A DNA stretch of 61,204 bases from Chromobacterium sphagni (GCF_001855555.1 NZ_MKCT01000023.1:1-61204); one strand, 5' to 3'. Shown: positions 19,383-29,866, numbered from the stretch's first letter. Program-made: numbers and translations. The notes: generated by a model not told the origin, from the letters alone.

Positions 19383-19697
19383 TCAGCTTTTCTGTTCCAT
19401 CTTGTTGATCACGAACTTGACGCCCGGAACCTGCTCGGCGATCTGGCCGGCCTTGAACATCTGCTGGTCGTCGCTCATCTGGCCTTCGATGGTCACTTCG
19501 CCCTTGCTGCTGCTGACCTTCAAGTCCAGCGCCTTCAACTCGGAATCGGCGTCCAGCGCCTGCTTGACGGCGGAGGCCAACTCGGCATCGGTCGGCGCGG
19601 CCACGGCAACGGCGCCGTCGGCGTAAGCGTGGCTGGCGAAAGCGCCAGAGAAGGCCAGTGCGGCCAGCAGCAGGGTTTGGCTTGCAAAACGTTTCAT
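19383..19697 (-). CDS. Periplasmic BON-domain protein
   Basis: This is a 104-residue exported protein with one BON domain. The signal peptide MKRFASQTLLLAALAFSGAF ends in the likely cut site SHAYA near residue 26. The BON fold follows, with the typical ELASAVKQALDADSELK helix and the KGEVTIEGQMSDDQQ strand-turn. BON domains of OsmY-like proteins are thought to bind phospholipid or envelope surfaces. The start MKRF is preferred over the adjacent MMKRF because it gives better spacing to the GGAGAAG site. It stands alone and converges on lysA. A general envelope or stress role is inferred from the family only. Confidence 0.82.
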   Translation of the reverse strand: MKRFASQTLLLAALAFSGAFASHAYADGAVAVAAPTDAELASAVKQALDADSELKALDLKVSSSKGEVTIEGQMSDDQQMFKAGQIAEQVPGVKFVINKMEQKS

Positions 19698-19908
19698 CAT
19701 CTTCTCCAATTTCTCGCGACAAATGCCGGCTGGCACGATCCACATCCGGCGGACCACACGGAACGCCACCATGTTAGCGGTGAAACTTTTCCGTTTTGTT
19801 GCAACTCAATGACATTGAGCCAACTGCAACATTCCAGCGACACGCTGCGCGACACGCAGGTTACAATCCACCCCATCCATCAAGAGAAGGCCGCCACGGC
19901 CAGTAGGC

Positions 19909-21159
19909 ATGACGCACATCCTGTCCCCGAAACGCTGGCCGCTATGGCTGGCCTTGTTGATCCTCGCCGGCTGTGGCACCACCCCGCCCAGCAGCTTCCC
20001 GCAACACCCTTCCAGCGGCAATGAAACCAGCAGCCTGGCCGCCCTGCCCGCCTGGAACAGCCAGACGCTGGAGGATTCGCTGCAAGCGCTGAAGCAAAGC
20101 TGCAAGCCGCTGCAGAAGAAATCGGCCTGGAGCGGAGTCTGCCGCGAAGCCGGCCAATTGCAGGAAAACGACGGCGACGCCGTGCGCCGCTTCTTCGAAA
20201 ACCGCTTCACCGCCTGGAAGCTGCATGACGGCAACCGCGACAGCGGCCTGGTCACCGGCTATTACGAACCGCTGCTCAGCGGCAGCCGCACCCGCTCCGA
20301 GCGCACGCCGTGGCCGGTATACGGCGTGCCTCGCGACATGGTCAGCGTCGACGTCCCCGCCAGCCAGCGCGGCCGCGGCGCGCTGCGCGCCAAACAGGCC
20401 GCGCCGGGCCGGCTGGTGCTGGCCGCCTCCGGCGATATCGAGATCAACCCGGCCGACTTCCCCGCCGACCCGCGCGGCAGCCGGCTGAAGGGCCGGCTGT
20501 CGGGCTCGCGCCTGCTGCCCTATTTCACCCGCGGCCAGATCAATCAGGGCAGCATCAGCGGCAATGCGCCGGTGATCGCCTGGGTGGAAGACCCGGTAGA
20601 GCTGTTTTTCCTGCAGGTGCAAGGCTCCGGCCGCATCCAGTTGGACGACGGCAGCTTCATCCACGTGGGTTTCGCCGACCAGAACGGCTATCCCTACCAG
20701 TCGATAGGCAAGTGGCTGGTAGACCAGCGCCAGATGACGCTGGGCGACGCCTCGATGCAAGGCATCAAAGACTGGCTCGCGCGCAATCCGCAACGCCGCG
20801 ACGAACTGTTCGCGGTCAACCCCAGCTATATCTTCTTCAAGGTCATGCCGGGCGACAACGGCGGACCGGTAGGCGCGCTGGGCGTGCCGCTGACCGGCGG
20901 CTACAGCATCGCCGTCGATCCACGCTACATCCCGCTGGGCGCGCCGGTCTACCTGTCCACCACCTGGCCACACTCCACCCTGCCGCTGACGCGGCTGGTG
21001 CACGCCCAAGACACCGGCAGCGCGATCAAGGGCGCCTTGCGCGCCGACCTGTTCTGGGGCTACGGCACCGAAGCCGGCATGTACGCCGGGCGGATGAAAC
21101 AGCAAGGCAGCATGTGGCTGCTGCTCCCCAAAGGGCTGACGCCCGCCTCCGCGCTGTGA
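19909..21159 (+). CDS. mltA: Membrane-bound lytic murein transglycosylase A
   Basis: MltA cleaves peptidoglycan between MurNAc and GlcNAc, leaving 1,6-anhydro ends. The 416-residue protein is a lipoprotein: the signal ends in the lipobox LILAGC with the lipidated Cys at residue 22. The MltA core contains GLVTGYYEPLLSGS near residue 110 and FFLQVQGSGRIQLDDG near residue 227. The C-terminal 3D domain contains VHAQDTGSAIKGALRADLFWG near residue 363, with the catalytic Asp (DTG, RADLFWG). It should sit on the inner face of the outer membrane. Length fits the family, and a terminator follows directly. Confidence 0.95.
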   Translation: MTHILSPKRWPLWLALLILAGCGTTPPSSFPQHPSSGNETSSLAALPAWNSQTLEDSLQALKQSCKPLQKKSAWSGVCREAGQLQENDGDAVRRFFENRFTAWKLHDGNRDSGLVTGYYEPLLSGSRTRSERTPWPVYGVPRDMVSVDVPASQRGRGALRAKQAAPGRLVLAASGDIEINPADFPADPRGSRLKGRLSGSRLLPYFTRGQINQGSISGNAPVIAWVEDPVELFFLQVQGSGRIQLDDGSFIHVGFADQNGYPYQSIGKWLVDQRQMTLGDASMQGIKDWLARNPQRRDELFAVNPSYIFFKVMPGDNGGPVGALGVPLTGGYSIAVDPRYIPLGAPVYLSTTWPHSTLPLTRLVHAQDTGSAIKGALRADLFWGYGTEAGMYAGRMKQQGSMWLLLPKGLTPASAL

Positions 21160-21161
21160 TA

Positions 21162-21186
21162 AAACGGGGCTCCGGCCCCGTTTCCG
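21162..21186 (+). terminator. Terminator of mltA
   Basis: A 9 bp stem, aaacggggc with gccccgttt, has a 4-base loop and lies 3 bases after the mltA stop. It is shared with the converging DUF3667-like gene. Confidence 0.7.
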
Positions 21187-21193
21187 TCCCGAC

Positions 21194-22087
21194 CTACAGC
21201 GATACCAGCACCACCATCCCCAGGCAAACCAGCACGGTGTATATCAGCAGCAAACCCAGCGTCCGCAAGGCGAGCGCGAACTTGCCGCCGCCATACACCC
21301 GACGCTGCGCCAGCCACAAATAAACCGGCGTGCCGGCAAAAAACAGCCAGGCGGAAACCGCTGTCAAAACGAAACCCAGGCACAACACCAGAAACAGCCA
21401 GGCATGGAAATGCAGCGTGAACACCAGGTGCATGCCATACACCCGGTGCCGGCCGAAATAAGCCAGCCGCAGCAATAATGCGAACAGCGGCATCAGGCTG
21501 AACAACACAAACGGCGCGTGGCCGCGCAAGGAATGCAATAGCTCGGCATTGGCCTCTTCCGGCTGCTCGCGGAATCTTTTGACCTCCTTGCCCAGATGAT
21601 CGCCCCAGCGTTTCAGCCAAAGGTCGGATAGCTGGTTTCCGGTACTCAGGATTACCGAGTCTTGGCTGGAGTCCCCGCCAAATGCCGCCCGCACCTCCGG
21701 ATCGCTTGCCACGGCCTTGGACAAGGAAGCCGTCTGCGGACTCGCATCCGATTTATCGAAATACACCATCGCCCCGCCCGCTAGCCCAAGCAGCACAAAA
21801 AAGAAGAAGCTGATGGTCAGATAGAGCTGAAGCGGTTTGACGTAACGCTGCCGCCGCCCCAGCAGATATTCTTCGGTCAAACGGCCCGGTTGCGCCGCCA
21901 GCAGCCACAGGCTGCGCGTCAGCGCACTCTCCATGCTGACATGGTGGTGCAGATACTCATGAATGAACTCCCACAGCGTGGGAATCTTGATATGGGTCTT
22001 CTGGCCGCATTCCGGGCAGAACCGGCCGCTGACCGGGTGGTTGCAATTGGCGCAATGGCCGGATGAGGAAGATTGGCGCGGGCACAT
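21194..22087 (-). CDS. DUF3667-like membrane protein with N-terminal zinc ribbon
   Basis: This 297-residue protein begins with a small zinc ribbon, CANCNHPVSGRFCPECGQKT at residues about 12-31. This leads into the family stretch LWEFIHEYLHHHVSMESALT and four to five hydrophobic segments (for example LYLTISFFFFVLLGLAGGA near residue 85). The layout fits DUF3667, a family of unknown function. Between the first two membrane regions is a long polar loop, probably periplasmic. The start MCPRQSSSSG at 22087 is preferred; an ATG at 22135 in the same frame is possible. It converges on mltA and shares its terminator. Confidence 0.75.
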   Translation of the reverse strand: MCPRQSSSSGHCANCNHPVSGRFCPECGQKTHIKIPTLWEFIHEYLHHHVSMESALTRSLWLLAAQPGRLTEEYLLGRRQRYVKPLQLYLTISFFFFVLLGLAGGAMVYFDKSDASPQTASLSKAVASDPEVRAAFGGDSSQDSVILSTGNQLSDLWLKRWGDHLGKEVKRFREQPEEANAELLHSLRGHAPFVLFSLMPLFALLLRLAYFGRHRVYGMHLVFTLHFHAWLFLVLCLGFVLTAVSAWLFFAGTPVYLWLAQRRVYGGGKFALALRTLGLLLIYTVLVCLGMVVLVSL

Positions 22088-22148
22088 GGGCAGACTGGCG
22101 GACGAAAAGGCGAATCTTAGCCCCGCCCCAATCATGCCAAAAACATTT

Positions 22149-22580
22149 TTAATCCAGACTATTTACCTTCGCGTCGCCCACCGCTTCCAGCGCGGACGGC
22201 TCGCTTAAACGCCCCAGCCGCACCAGCCGAGCGGAGATCGCGCTGCGGCTGCGGCCGTGGTCGGCCGCGATCTGTTTCAAGGGTAGGCCGGCGTCGAAAG
22301 CCTGCAACAGCTGATTATCCTCCAGCTCGGACCAGGGATGGCCGCCGTGGTCCGGCAAGGCGCGCCGCGCCTGCTCCCGGTTCTCCACCAACTGCAACGC
22401 GCGCGCCGCCAGAAACAGCGCCCGTATTACACCAGGCTGGTTGAACACCGCCTGCGGCGGCAATAATTCTCCGCCATCCGGATCCACTCCATTGGCGAGA
22501 GCTTCTACGATGCGGCGGGCTTCGGCTGGCGACACGGAGCAGGCTCCTTTGGCGGTTTGATGGCTGGCACAGTCTTGCAT
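22149..22580 (-). CDS. Uncharacterised protein with C-terminal HTH-like segment
   Basis: This 143-residue protein is not assigned to a named family. The N-terminal part (SPAEARRIVEALANGVDPDGGE, then VFNQPGVIRALFLAARALQ) is helical. The C-terminal part, WSELEDNQLLQAFDAGLPLK followed by IAADHGRSRSAISARL, reads as a Myb/SANT-like or HTH unit that could contact DNA. Similar helix-turn-helix tails occur in small hypothetical proteins of betaproteobacteria. The start MQDCASHQ at 22580 is a guess, as the ribosome binding site is weak and the frame is open to 22613. It sits at the edge of the decayed mobile region. Confidence 0.6.
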   Translation of the reverse strand: MQDCASHQTAKGACSVSPAEARRIVEALANGVDPDGGELLPPQAVFNQPGVIRALFLAARALQLVENREQARRALPDHGGHPWSELEDNQLLQAFDAGLPLKQIAADHGRSRSAISARLVRLGRLSEPSALEAVGDAKVNSLD

Positions 22581-22631
22581 AGGCGGAAAATCATAGCACC
22601 GGCATGAAACCACGCCAGCCTGCCCCTCTGA

Positions 22632-22904
22632 TCAGGCCATCCGCCATCGCATCCAACGCGCGCAGCTTGCCGCCACCACCTGCAGCACCCTTCCGTTGTC
22701 CGCATCCTCCACCCAGGCGGCCACCCCGCTGAAAGCCGGCCGCTGGCCATTGGCAAATTGCAAATGCCCCGCAGCATGGTGCGGCCAATCCATACCCGCC
22801 TCACGCTGCCAGATCTCCACCGGCAGCTCCTCAGACAAACGATTGCCCAGCCCATGCCATAGCGTGGAGCCAACATCGGCCATGGTTTCCACTAGATGCG
22901 CCAT
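22632..22904 (-). pseudogene. DUF932-type phage/plasmid protein, N-terminal remnant
   Basis: Only about 90 residues remain. The start MAHLVETMADVGSTLWHGLG, followed by NRLSEELPVEIWQREAGMDW, matches the beginning of DUF932 (phage/plasmid-like TIGR03299) proteins, which are normally over 300 residues. Similarity fades after about residue 35 and is partly regained in VEDADNGRVLQVV. GGAAAGTGA lies just before the ATG at 22904, so a ribosome binding site survives. DUF932 genes are carried by phages, plasmids and integrative elements, so this is a trace of an element inserted at the nearby tRNA. Confidence 0.6.
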
Positions 22905-22920
22905 TTCACTTTCCATATAG

Positions 22921-23091
22921 GAGGATGGCGTTAATGACTTGGAGATTGGTCATGCTGACGTTGCCTCGCTGTTGTGGCAGGCAATGTTGGATGCGAGAAA
23001 ACTATTCAGGGATCAGTTCCATGCCGACACTATCTCAGATCAAGTGCCAGCATGGAGATTAGTGTTAACAGGCCCTAGTCATTTTCAATAA
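22921..23091 (+). pseudogene. Short open frame, possible 3' remnant of a lost gene
   Basis: A 56-codon frame without a start codon reads DGVNDLEIGHADVASLLWQA, followed by MLDARKLFRDQF, and ends VLTGPSHFQ. Its residue composition looks protein-like and its base composition is lower in GC than its neighbours. It could be the tail of a gene whose front was deleted. I cannot name a family. Confidence 0.25.
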
Positions 23092-23161
23092 ATTTTAAAA
23101 TTATTTATGCAACTTGCCGTGGGCGCGGTCAGCCTACATTCTTTCAAGATAACAAATCTTG

Positions 23162-23191
23162 TTGACAATAGAAAAACAACCTGTGCATAAT
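23162..23191 (+). promoter_or_regulatory. Promoter of the cold-shock gene
   Basis: TTGACA (23162-23167) and CATAAT (23186-23191) are separated by 18 bases, in an AT-rich stretch. Transcription would start near 23198, giving a leader of about 130 bases before the csp start. Long leaders are typical of cspA-type genes, where the RNA itself senses temperature. Confidence 0.6.
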
Positions 23192-23330
23192 AAAAAAGCA
23201 GGATCTTCAAGCGCCATATCTATCGACACCTCGTTGCCCACCCAGCTGGTCTTCATTGTTTCCTTATCTATTCCTTGACTATCATGCTTTTCGGCATTTT
23301 ATTGCCCTTAACCGACACAAGGAGTAAATT

Positions 23331-23534
23331 ATGGAAACTGGTATCGTTAAATTTTTCAATGACGCAAAAGGTTTTGGCTTTATCACCCCGGACAATGGTG
23401 GTGATGATCTGTTCGCTCATTTTTCTGAAATTCGCGCCGATGGATTCAAATCGCTGAATGAAGGCCAAAAAGTGAGCTTCACCAGAGCCATGGGCCAAAA
23501 GGGTCCGGCAGCATCTGGCATTCAGCCTCTCTAA
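23331..23534 (+). CDS. CspA-family cold-shock protein
   Basis: This 67-residue single cold-shock domain binds single-stranded nucleic acid as an RNA chaperone. RNP1 is KGFGFIT at residues 13-19 and RNP2 is DLFAHFS at residues 26-32 (commonly DVFVHFS). The end [11 protein letters not shown] is a variant of the usual GPQAxNI tail. It has a strong AAGGAG site and a leader of about 130 bases. The gene lies inside the decayed mobile region and has lower GC than most of the window, so it may have come with the element or simply be native and relaxed in composition. A terminator follows. Confidence 0.93.
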   Translation: METGIVKFFNDAKGFGFITPDNGGDDLFAHFSEIRADGFKSLNEGQKVSFTRAMGQKGPAASGIQPL

Positions 23535-23550
23535 ATTATTGCTGCTATTA

Positions 23551-23577
23551 AAAAAGCCCCTAGTGGGCTTTTTTTTT
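23551..23577 (+). terminator. Terminator of the cold-shock gene
   Basis: The stem aaaaagccc with gggcttttt is followed by a run of nine T. It lies 17 bases after the stop. Confidence 0.9.
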
Positions 23578-23692
23578 GCCTAGGCCTTCCATTTTGGCAT
23601 CACTGGATAGCCACGCCAAGTGGCGCCATCCCTGGGCATTGTTGTAACCATTGTGAACTGTCCCGGCTCCTGCAGGCATTCCTGCCTTATGA

Positions 23693-23848
23693 TTGGTCTG
23701 GCTTGACAAAGACATGCAATGGCTGGCCGAGTCCGCCGGCAACAACGGCCGGCCTGCCAAATATACCGACACTGCCATCCAGTCCATCTTGCTGCGGACC
23801 CCGATGAAATCCGCTGACTGGCGCCTCATTCTGTTCGCGAGCCTATAA
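23693..23848 (+). pseudogene. IS5-family transposase, N-terminal remnant
   Basis: The frame reads LVWLDKDMQWLAESAGNNGR followed by PAKYTDTAIQSILL. This matches the N-terminal region of IS5-family transposases, where a tryptophan-rich start leads to GRP..YSDTAIQ. Similarity then stops and the frame ends at 23846. The matching C-terminal part of such a transposase resumes near 24502 in the same orientation, with an IS110-type remnant between. Confidence 0.65.
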
Positions 23849-23967
23849 GCTCGGCACCTGATACAGGTTTCACAAGTCTCGGCCCTACCTGGTTTGTCAT
23901 CACACTTGATTGCCTGCGCAACCTTTCAACGCAATTCCTATGGCTTGTTTACCTTGCCGGTAGCAGG

Positions 23968-24497
23968 TCATGGCCTAATGCTGATGTGGTTTGCCTGATA
24001 CGCCTGCTCTCTGACCAGCACCGCCCAGATCGTTCTGACTATCTTGTTAGCTTGCGCCACGATCACTACATTCTTGGCCCGCCGCTGACTAACCTGTACC
24101 AACCAAGGACATGTCTCGGATCGGCAGTAATACACTGCACGCGCACCGTGTATCAGTAGGGTGCGCAAGTCGGCATCACCCCGCCTGCTGATGCCGTGCA
24201 GATTGATCTTGCCGCCGGAGCCCGTTTGCCTGGAAACCAGCCCCAGCCAAGCGGCAAACTCGCGTCCGGACTTGAGTACTTTGGCATCGCCCATTGCCGC
24301 GACGGCAGCAGTAGCAGTCAACAAGCCACACCTGGGATTTCAGCAATCGCCTTGGCCTTGGCATCTGTATGCATCCATTGGCGCAAGCGGCTTTCAATCG
24401 CATCAATCTGCTGATCCAGCTGGGTCAAACCACGCCATTGCTCGCGAAAGGTGTCGATTAGCATCGCTGGCAGTCGTTCTGCCAAACGAGCCAGGAT
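23968..24497 (-). mobile_element. IS110-family transposase remnant
   Basis: Two frames on the minus strand join into the C-terminal half of an IS110/IS1111-type transposase. LAERLPAMLIDTFREQWRGL and IESRLRQWMHTDAKAKAIAE lead to IPGV. The frame is broken near 24320 and continues LLTATAAVAAMGDAKVLKSG, then REFAAWLGLVSRQTGSGG and the helix RRGDADLRTLLIHGARAV. The break is repaired by adding one G. The N-terminal DEDD catalytic domain is absent, so the element is dead. It lies between the two parts of an IS5-family transposase, which suggests nested insertion. Confidence 0.75.
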
Positions 24498-24501
24498 GCA
24501 T

Positions 24502-25058
24502 CGATAGCACCAGCATCCCGTTTCTCGGCGAAGGCGAGTGGAAACGCAAAAAGCACGGCGCCGAAGATGGTCGGCAGTGGCGCAAGGCACACCTGAGCAT
24601 TGACGCCGAAACGCTGGAAATCCGAGCTATCGAGGTGACCGGCAACGGTGTGGGCGACGCGCTGATACTGCCGGAGTTGTGAATGCAACTGGCGGAGGAG
24701 CCGGCTGCCACGGCGACGCTGGATGGCGCCGATGACGCACAGGGTCGTTACGCTGCGCTGTTTGGCCGAGGGATCATGCCGGAGATTCCGCCGCGCAAGA
24801 ACGCCAAGCCGTCGAAGTCGAAAATCACCGGCAGCAAGGTGCGCAACGTCGCGATCGCGGCGTGCAAACGCTTGGGGCGGCGAATCTGGAAGCATTGGAG
24901 CGGCTATCACCGCCGCAGTCTGGCGGAATTTCAAGCGACCGGGTAGCCGGGTGATGGCGCGCACCTTTGATCGACAGGTGGCGGAACTGCAAGTACGCGC
25001 GGCGTTATTGAACCATTTTATCGCTCTGGGCTGCCGAAGACCGTGGCAGCAGCAGCGA
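24502..25058 (+). pseudogene. IS5-family transposase, central and C-terminal remnant
   Basis: IDSTSIPFLGEGEWKRKKHG, with the first catalytic Asp, begins this remnant. It continues WRKAHLSIDAETLEIRAIEV up to a stop at 24680. The same protein goes on after the stop as QLAEEPAATATLDGADDAQG, IPPRKNAKPSK and KRLGRRIWKHWSGYHRRSLA. It then changes frame near 24945 with a small deletion and ends VMARTFDRQVAELQVRAALL. A stop, a deletion and a frame change make it non-functional. The front of the same type of protein is at 23693-23848. Confidence 0.75.
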
Positions 25059-25062
25059 TGGG

Positions 25063-25277
25063 CTGAATTCGCCCTGGGCAAGGAGACGCACGTTCTTGGG
25101 CGGGGTCATGCAACAAAGCCCAGTCACGTCATGATGAACGGCGGCAACATCCTGATACCGCAAAGAGCGCTGGGCCACCACAACCTCACCATGACCATGC
25201 GCTACGCCCATCTTTCGCCCGATCATCTGAGCGCAACCCGCAAACTGAACCCACTACGCGCGTTGAACCTTTGCTGA
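25063..25277 (+). pseudogene. Tyrosine integrase, C-terminal remnant
   Basis: The last part of a phage-type tyrosine recombinase is recognisable: THVL, then MMNGGNILIPQRALGHHNLT followed by MTMRYAHLSPDHLSA and LNPL. The LGH and the RYAH tyrosine boxes remain, but the conserved RHxxR block is corrupted (LGRGHATKPSH) and the N-terminal two thirds are gone. It sits 50 bases from the 3' end of a tRNA gene, the usual place for the integrase of an element that integrates there. Confidence 0.75.
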
Positions 25278-25288
25278 ACCCGACAAAG

Positions 25289-25320
25289 CAAAAAGGGCTG
25301 CGCTTGCGCGCAACCCCTTG
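25289..25320 (-). terminator. Terminator downstream of the tRNA
   Basis: On the minus strand aaggggttgcgc pairs with gcgcagccctt around a 4-base loop, followed by TTTTTGC. It lies just after the 3' end of the tRNA. Confidence 0.6.
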
Positions 25321-25326
25321 AATTTT

Positions 25327-25404
<78 letters not shown>

Positions 25405-25432
25405 AGAGCGCGCAATTATAGCAGGTAAAAAG

Positions 25433-25474
25433 AAAAATCCCCAAGCCCTTTATTCAGGATGCTTGGGGATTCTT
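25433..25474 (-). terminator. Terminator of rpoD
   Basis: An 11 bp perfect stem, aatccccaagc with gcttggggatt, has a 14-base loop. On the minus strand it is followed by TTTTCTTTTT. It lies 20 bases after the rpoD stop. Confidence 0.8.
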
Positions 25475-25493
25475 TACAAGACAGGCTGGCTGC

Positions 25494-27419
<1,926 letters not shown>

Positions 27420-27496
27420 TTCGCTTCCTGCTTGAAAAAAAGCCGAAAAAAACAGTTGATTATAACACAACTACCTGGGTTTTTCCGCCGAACCTG

Positions 27497-29284
27497 CTAG
27501 TTCGGCGACGAGAACATTTCCCGCCACAACTGGCCGAACAGGGCTTTTTCCTCGGAAGTCAGCCCTTCGTGCCGGTCCTTCAGTTTTAGCCGCTCCAACT
27601 GCGCGGCATGCAGCATTTTCAACAGCTTGGCGTTGCCGTCCTGGAACAGCTGCCGGTCGTCCTCGCTGGGATCGGCAAACTCGTCCGGGTCCTGCATCGC
27701 CTGCTGCAGCACGCTGTCTATCAGACCCTCGTAGGGCGTGCCGCGCAGGCCTTCTATCAGCTGCGCGGTATTGGGCTCTTCGCCATGCTCCTGCACTCGC
27801 TCCGCCAGCATCGCGAAGCAGGCCAGTTCGTCGGACAGCGCCATGCTGTCCGGCAATTGCACGTCTCCGGCCCAGCCGGGGTTCATCAACAGCCACTTGA
27901 TCAGTTTTTTGACCATGGTGGTGTTGATCTGGCGCTGCGATTCGGCCGGCAGCTTGTAATCGCGCCGCCCGCTCCTGCTCCGCTCGGCCCTGGGCTTGCC
28001 GCCGGTGAGCATGTCGAACTCGTCGACTTCCACCCCGGCAAGTTCGGCCAAACGCTTCTTGATGATGAAGCCCAGCGCCGGCGCGCTGATCTGCGCCAAC
28101 AGCGGCGCCGCGCGGCGAATCAGGTCGGCCTTGCCCTCCGGCGTGCTGAGATTGACCTCCCGGCACAGCTCGCGGGTGAAATACACCGACAGCGGCAGGC
28201 TTTCCTGCTCCAACAACTGCTCAAACGCATCCGTGCCGAATTCGCGGACATAGCTGTCCGGATCGTGCTCGGACGGCAAGAACAAAAAGCTCAGCGACTT
28301 GCCGTCCACCAGCTGCGGCAGGCTGTTCTCCAGCGCGCGCCAAGCCGCCTTCAAGCCGGCCTTGTCGCCATCGAAACAGAAATACACCTGATCGGCATGC
28401 TTGAGCAGCTTGCGCACATGCTCGCCGGTGGTGGCGGTGCCCAGCGTGGCCACCGCGTAGCCGACGCCGTACTGCGCCAGCGCCACCACATCCATATAGC
28501 CTTCGACCACCAGCACCCGGTTTTTATCCCGTATCGCCTGGCGCGCCTCGTACAGGCCGTACAGCTCGCGGCCCTTTTCGAACAACGGCGTTTCCGGCGA
28601 ATTCAGGTACTTCGGCTCGCCCTTGCCCAGCACCCGGCCGCCGAAGCCCACGATGGCGCCGCGCTGGTTGCGGATCGGGAACATCAGCCGGTCGCGGAAG
28701 CGGTCGTAACGACGGCCGCTGTCCTCGGCCACGATCACCAGCCCGGCCTCCACCAGTTTTTCATCCTGGTAGTTGTCGGTGATTGCCTCCAGGTTCTGCC
28801 AGCCGTCCGGCGCGTAGCCCAGGCCGAAGCGCGCGGCGATTTCGCCGGACAGCCCCCTGCCCTTGCAGTAGGCCACCGCATTGGGCCCGCTTTTCAGCTC
28901 GCGGCGGTAGAAATCGTTGGCCAGCTGCATCAGCTGTTCCAGCGACACCTGCTTCTCGCGCGCCTTGCGGCTGGCTTCAGGATTGACCACCCGCTCGTTG
29001 GGCACCTGCATGCCTATGCCTTCGGCCAACAGCTTGACCGCGTCGACAAAGCCTATGCCCTGGTACTCCATCACGAAGCCGATGGCCGAACCGTGCGCGC
29101 CGCAGCCGAAGCAGTGATAGAACTGCTTGCTGGGACTTACCGTAAATGAGGGCGATTTTTCCTTGTGGAAGGGGCAGCAGGCCATATAGTTCTGCCCGCC
29201 CTTCTTCAAGGGAACGTAGCGGTCCACCACGTCGACGATATCGACGCGGGACAGCAGCTGATCAATGAAATCCTGCGGAATCAA
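27497..29284 (-). CDS. dnaG: DNA primase
   Basis: DnaG makes RNA primers at the replication fork and works with the DnaB helicase. The 595-residue protein has the N-terminal CHC2 zinc ribbon (CCPFHKEKSPSFTVS, then YHCFGCG) at residues about 36-63. The TOPRIM catalytic core has LVVEGYMDVVAL near residue 260 and CFDGDKAGLKAAWRALE near residue 305. A C-terminal helicase-interacting domain follows. The start MIPQDFIDQLLSRVDIVDVV is the family start. It belongs to the macromolecular synthesis operon with rpsU and rpoD. Confidence 0.97.
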   Translation of the reverse strand: MIPQDFIDQLLSRVDIVDVVDRYVPLKKGGQNYMACCPFHKEKSPSFTVSPSKQFYHCFGCGAHGSAIGFVMEYQGIGFVDAVKLLAEGIGMQVPNERVVNPEASRKAREKQVSLEQLMQLANDFYRRELKSGPNAVAYCKGRGLSGEIAARFGLGYAPDGWQNLEAITDNYQDEKLVEAGLVIVAEDSGRRYDRFRDRLMFPIRNQRGAIVGFGGRVLGKGEPKYLNSPETPLFEKGRELYGLYEARQAIRDKNRVLVVEGYMDVVALAQYGVGYAVATLGTATTGEHVRKLLKHADQVYFCFDGDKAGLKAAWRALENSLPQLVDGKSLSFLFLPSEHDPDSYVREFGTDAFEQLLEQESLPLSVYFTRELCREVNLSTPEGKADLIRRAAPLLAQISAPALGFIIKKRLAELAGVEVDEFDMLTGGKPRAERSRSGRRDYKLPAESQRQINTTMVKKLIKWLLMNPGWAGDVQLPDSMALSDELACFAMLAERVQEHGEEPNTAQLIEGLRGTPYEGLIDSVLQQAMQDPDEFADPSEDDRQLFQDGNAKLLKMLHAAQLERLKLKDRHEGLTSEEKALFGQLWREMFSSPN

Positions 29285-29305
29285 AACAGCGCGACCCGAC
29301 TACGC

Positions 29306-29752
29306 TCAGGCACTGAGCGTGGCCTTGATCAAAGCGGACACCTGCGCCATGTCGGCGCGGCCGGCCAGTTGCGGACGCAGCGCGCCCATCACCTTGCCCA
29401 TGTCCTGCATGCCGGCGGCGCCGGTTTCGGCCACCGCCTTGACGATCAGCGCCTTGATTTCGGACTGGCTCAACTGCTGCGGCATATAAGCCATCAGCAC
29501 GTCCATCTCGGCCTGCTCCTTGTCCACTAGGTCCTGACGCTGCGCGGTCTGGTACTGGGCGATCGAGTCGCGACGCTGCTTGATCATTTTGTCGATGACG
29601 GCGATGATGCCGGCGTCGTCCAGTTCGATGCGCTCGTCCACTTCCCTTTGCTTGACGGCGGCCAACAACAGGCGAATCGCGCCCAGCTTGCCGGTTTCCT
29701 TCGCCTTCATGGCGGACTTCATGTCGTCGGTGATGCGAACTTTGAGGCTCAT
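29306..29752 (-). CDS. yqeY: GatB/YqeY-domain protein
   Basis: This 148-residue protein consists of a YqeY domain, related to the tRNA-binding tail of the amidotransferase subunit GatB. Its role is unproven, though its place between rpsU and dnaG is conserved in many bacteria. It starts MSLKVRITDDMKSAMKAKET and contains KLGAIRLLLAAVKQREVDER near residue 22 and QLSQSEIKALIVKAVAETGA near residue 92. The open frame goes further upstream, but the family start is at 29752. It ends 22 bases before dnaG. Confidence 0.92.
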   Translation of the reverse strand: MSLKVRITDDMKSAMKAKETGKLGAIRLLLAAVKQREVDERIELDDAGIIAVIDKMIKQRRDSIAQYQTAQRQDLVDKEQAEMDVLMAYMPQQLSQSEIKALIVKAVAETGAAGMQDMGKVMGALRPQLAGRADMAQVSALIKATLSA

Positions 29753-29819
29753 GTCGTGCTCACTAGGATGCAGGCACTGCCCTGGGGCAGCAGAAGAGGG
29801 AATTCGGAAGTACAAATGG

Positions 29820-29845
29820 CAAAACCGCAGGCATGGCCTGCGGTC
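29820..29845 (-). terminator. Terminator or attenuator between rpsU and yqeY
   Basis: A perfect 9 bp stem, accgcaggc with gcctgcggt, has a 3-base loop. On the minus strand it is followed by TTTTGCC. It would lower expression of yqeY-dnaG-rpoD relative to rpsU, as is known for this operon in E. coli. Confidence 0.75.
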
Positions 29846-29866
29846 CTGCTTGGTGCCGGGAAGCTC

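Noticed and set aside
23268-23498. 76-residue frame antisense to the cold-shock gene
   Set aside because: It lies fully opposite a confident gene and has no ribosome binding site.
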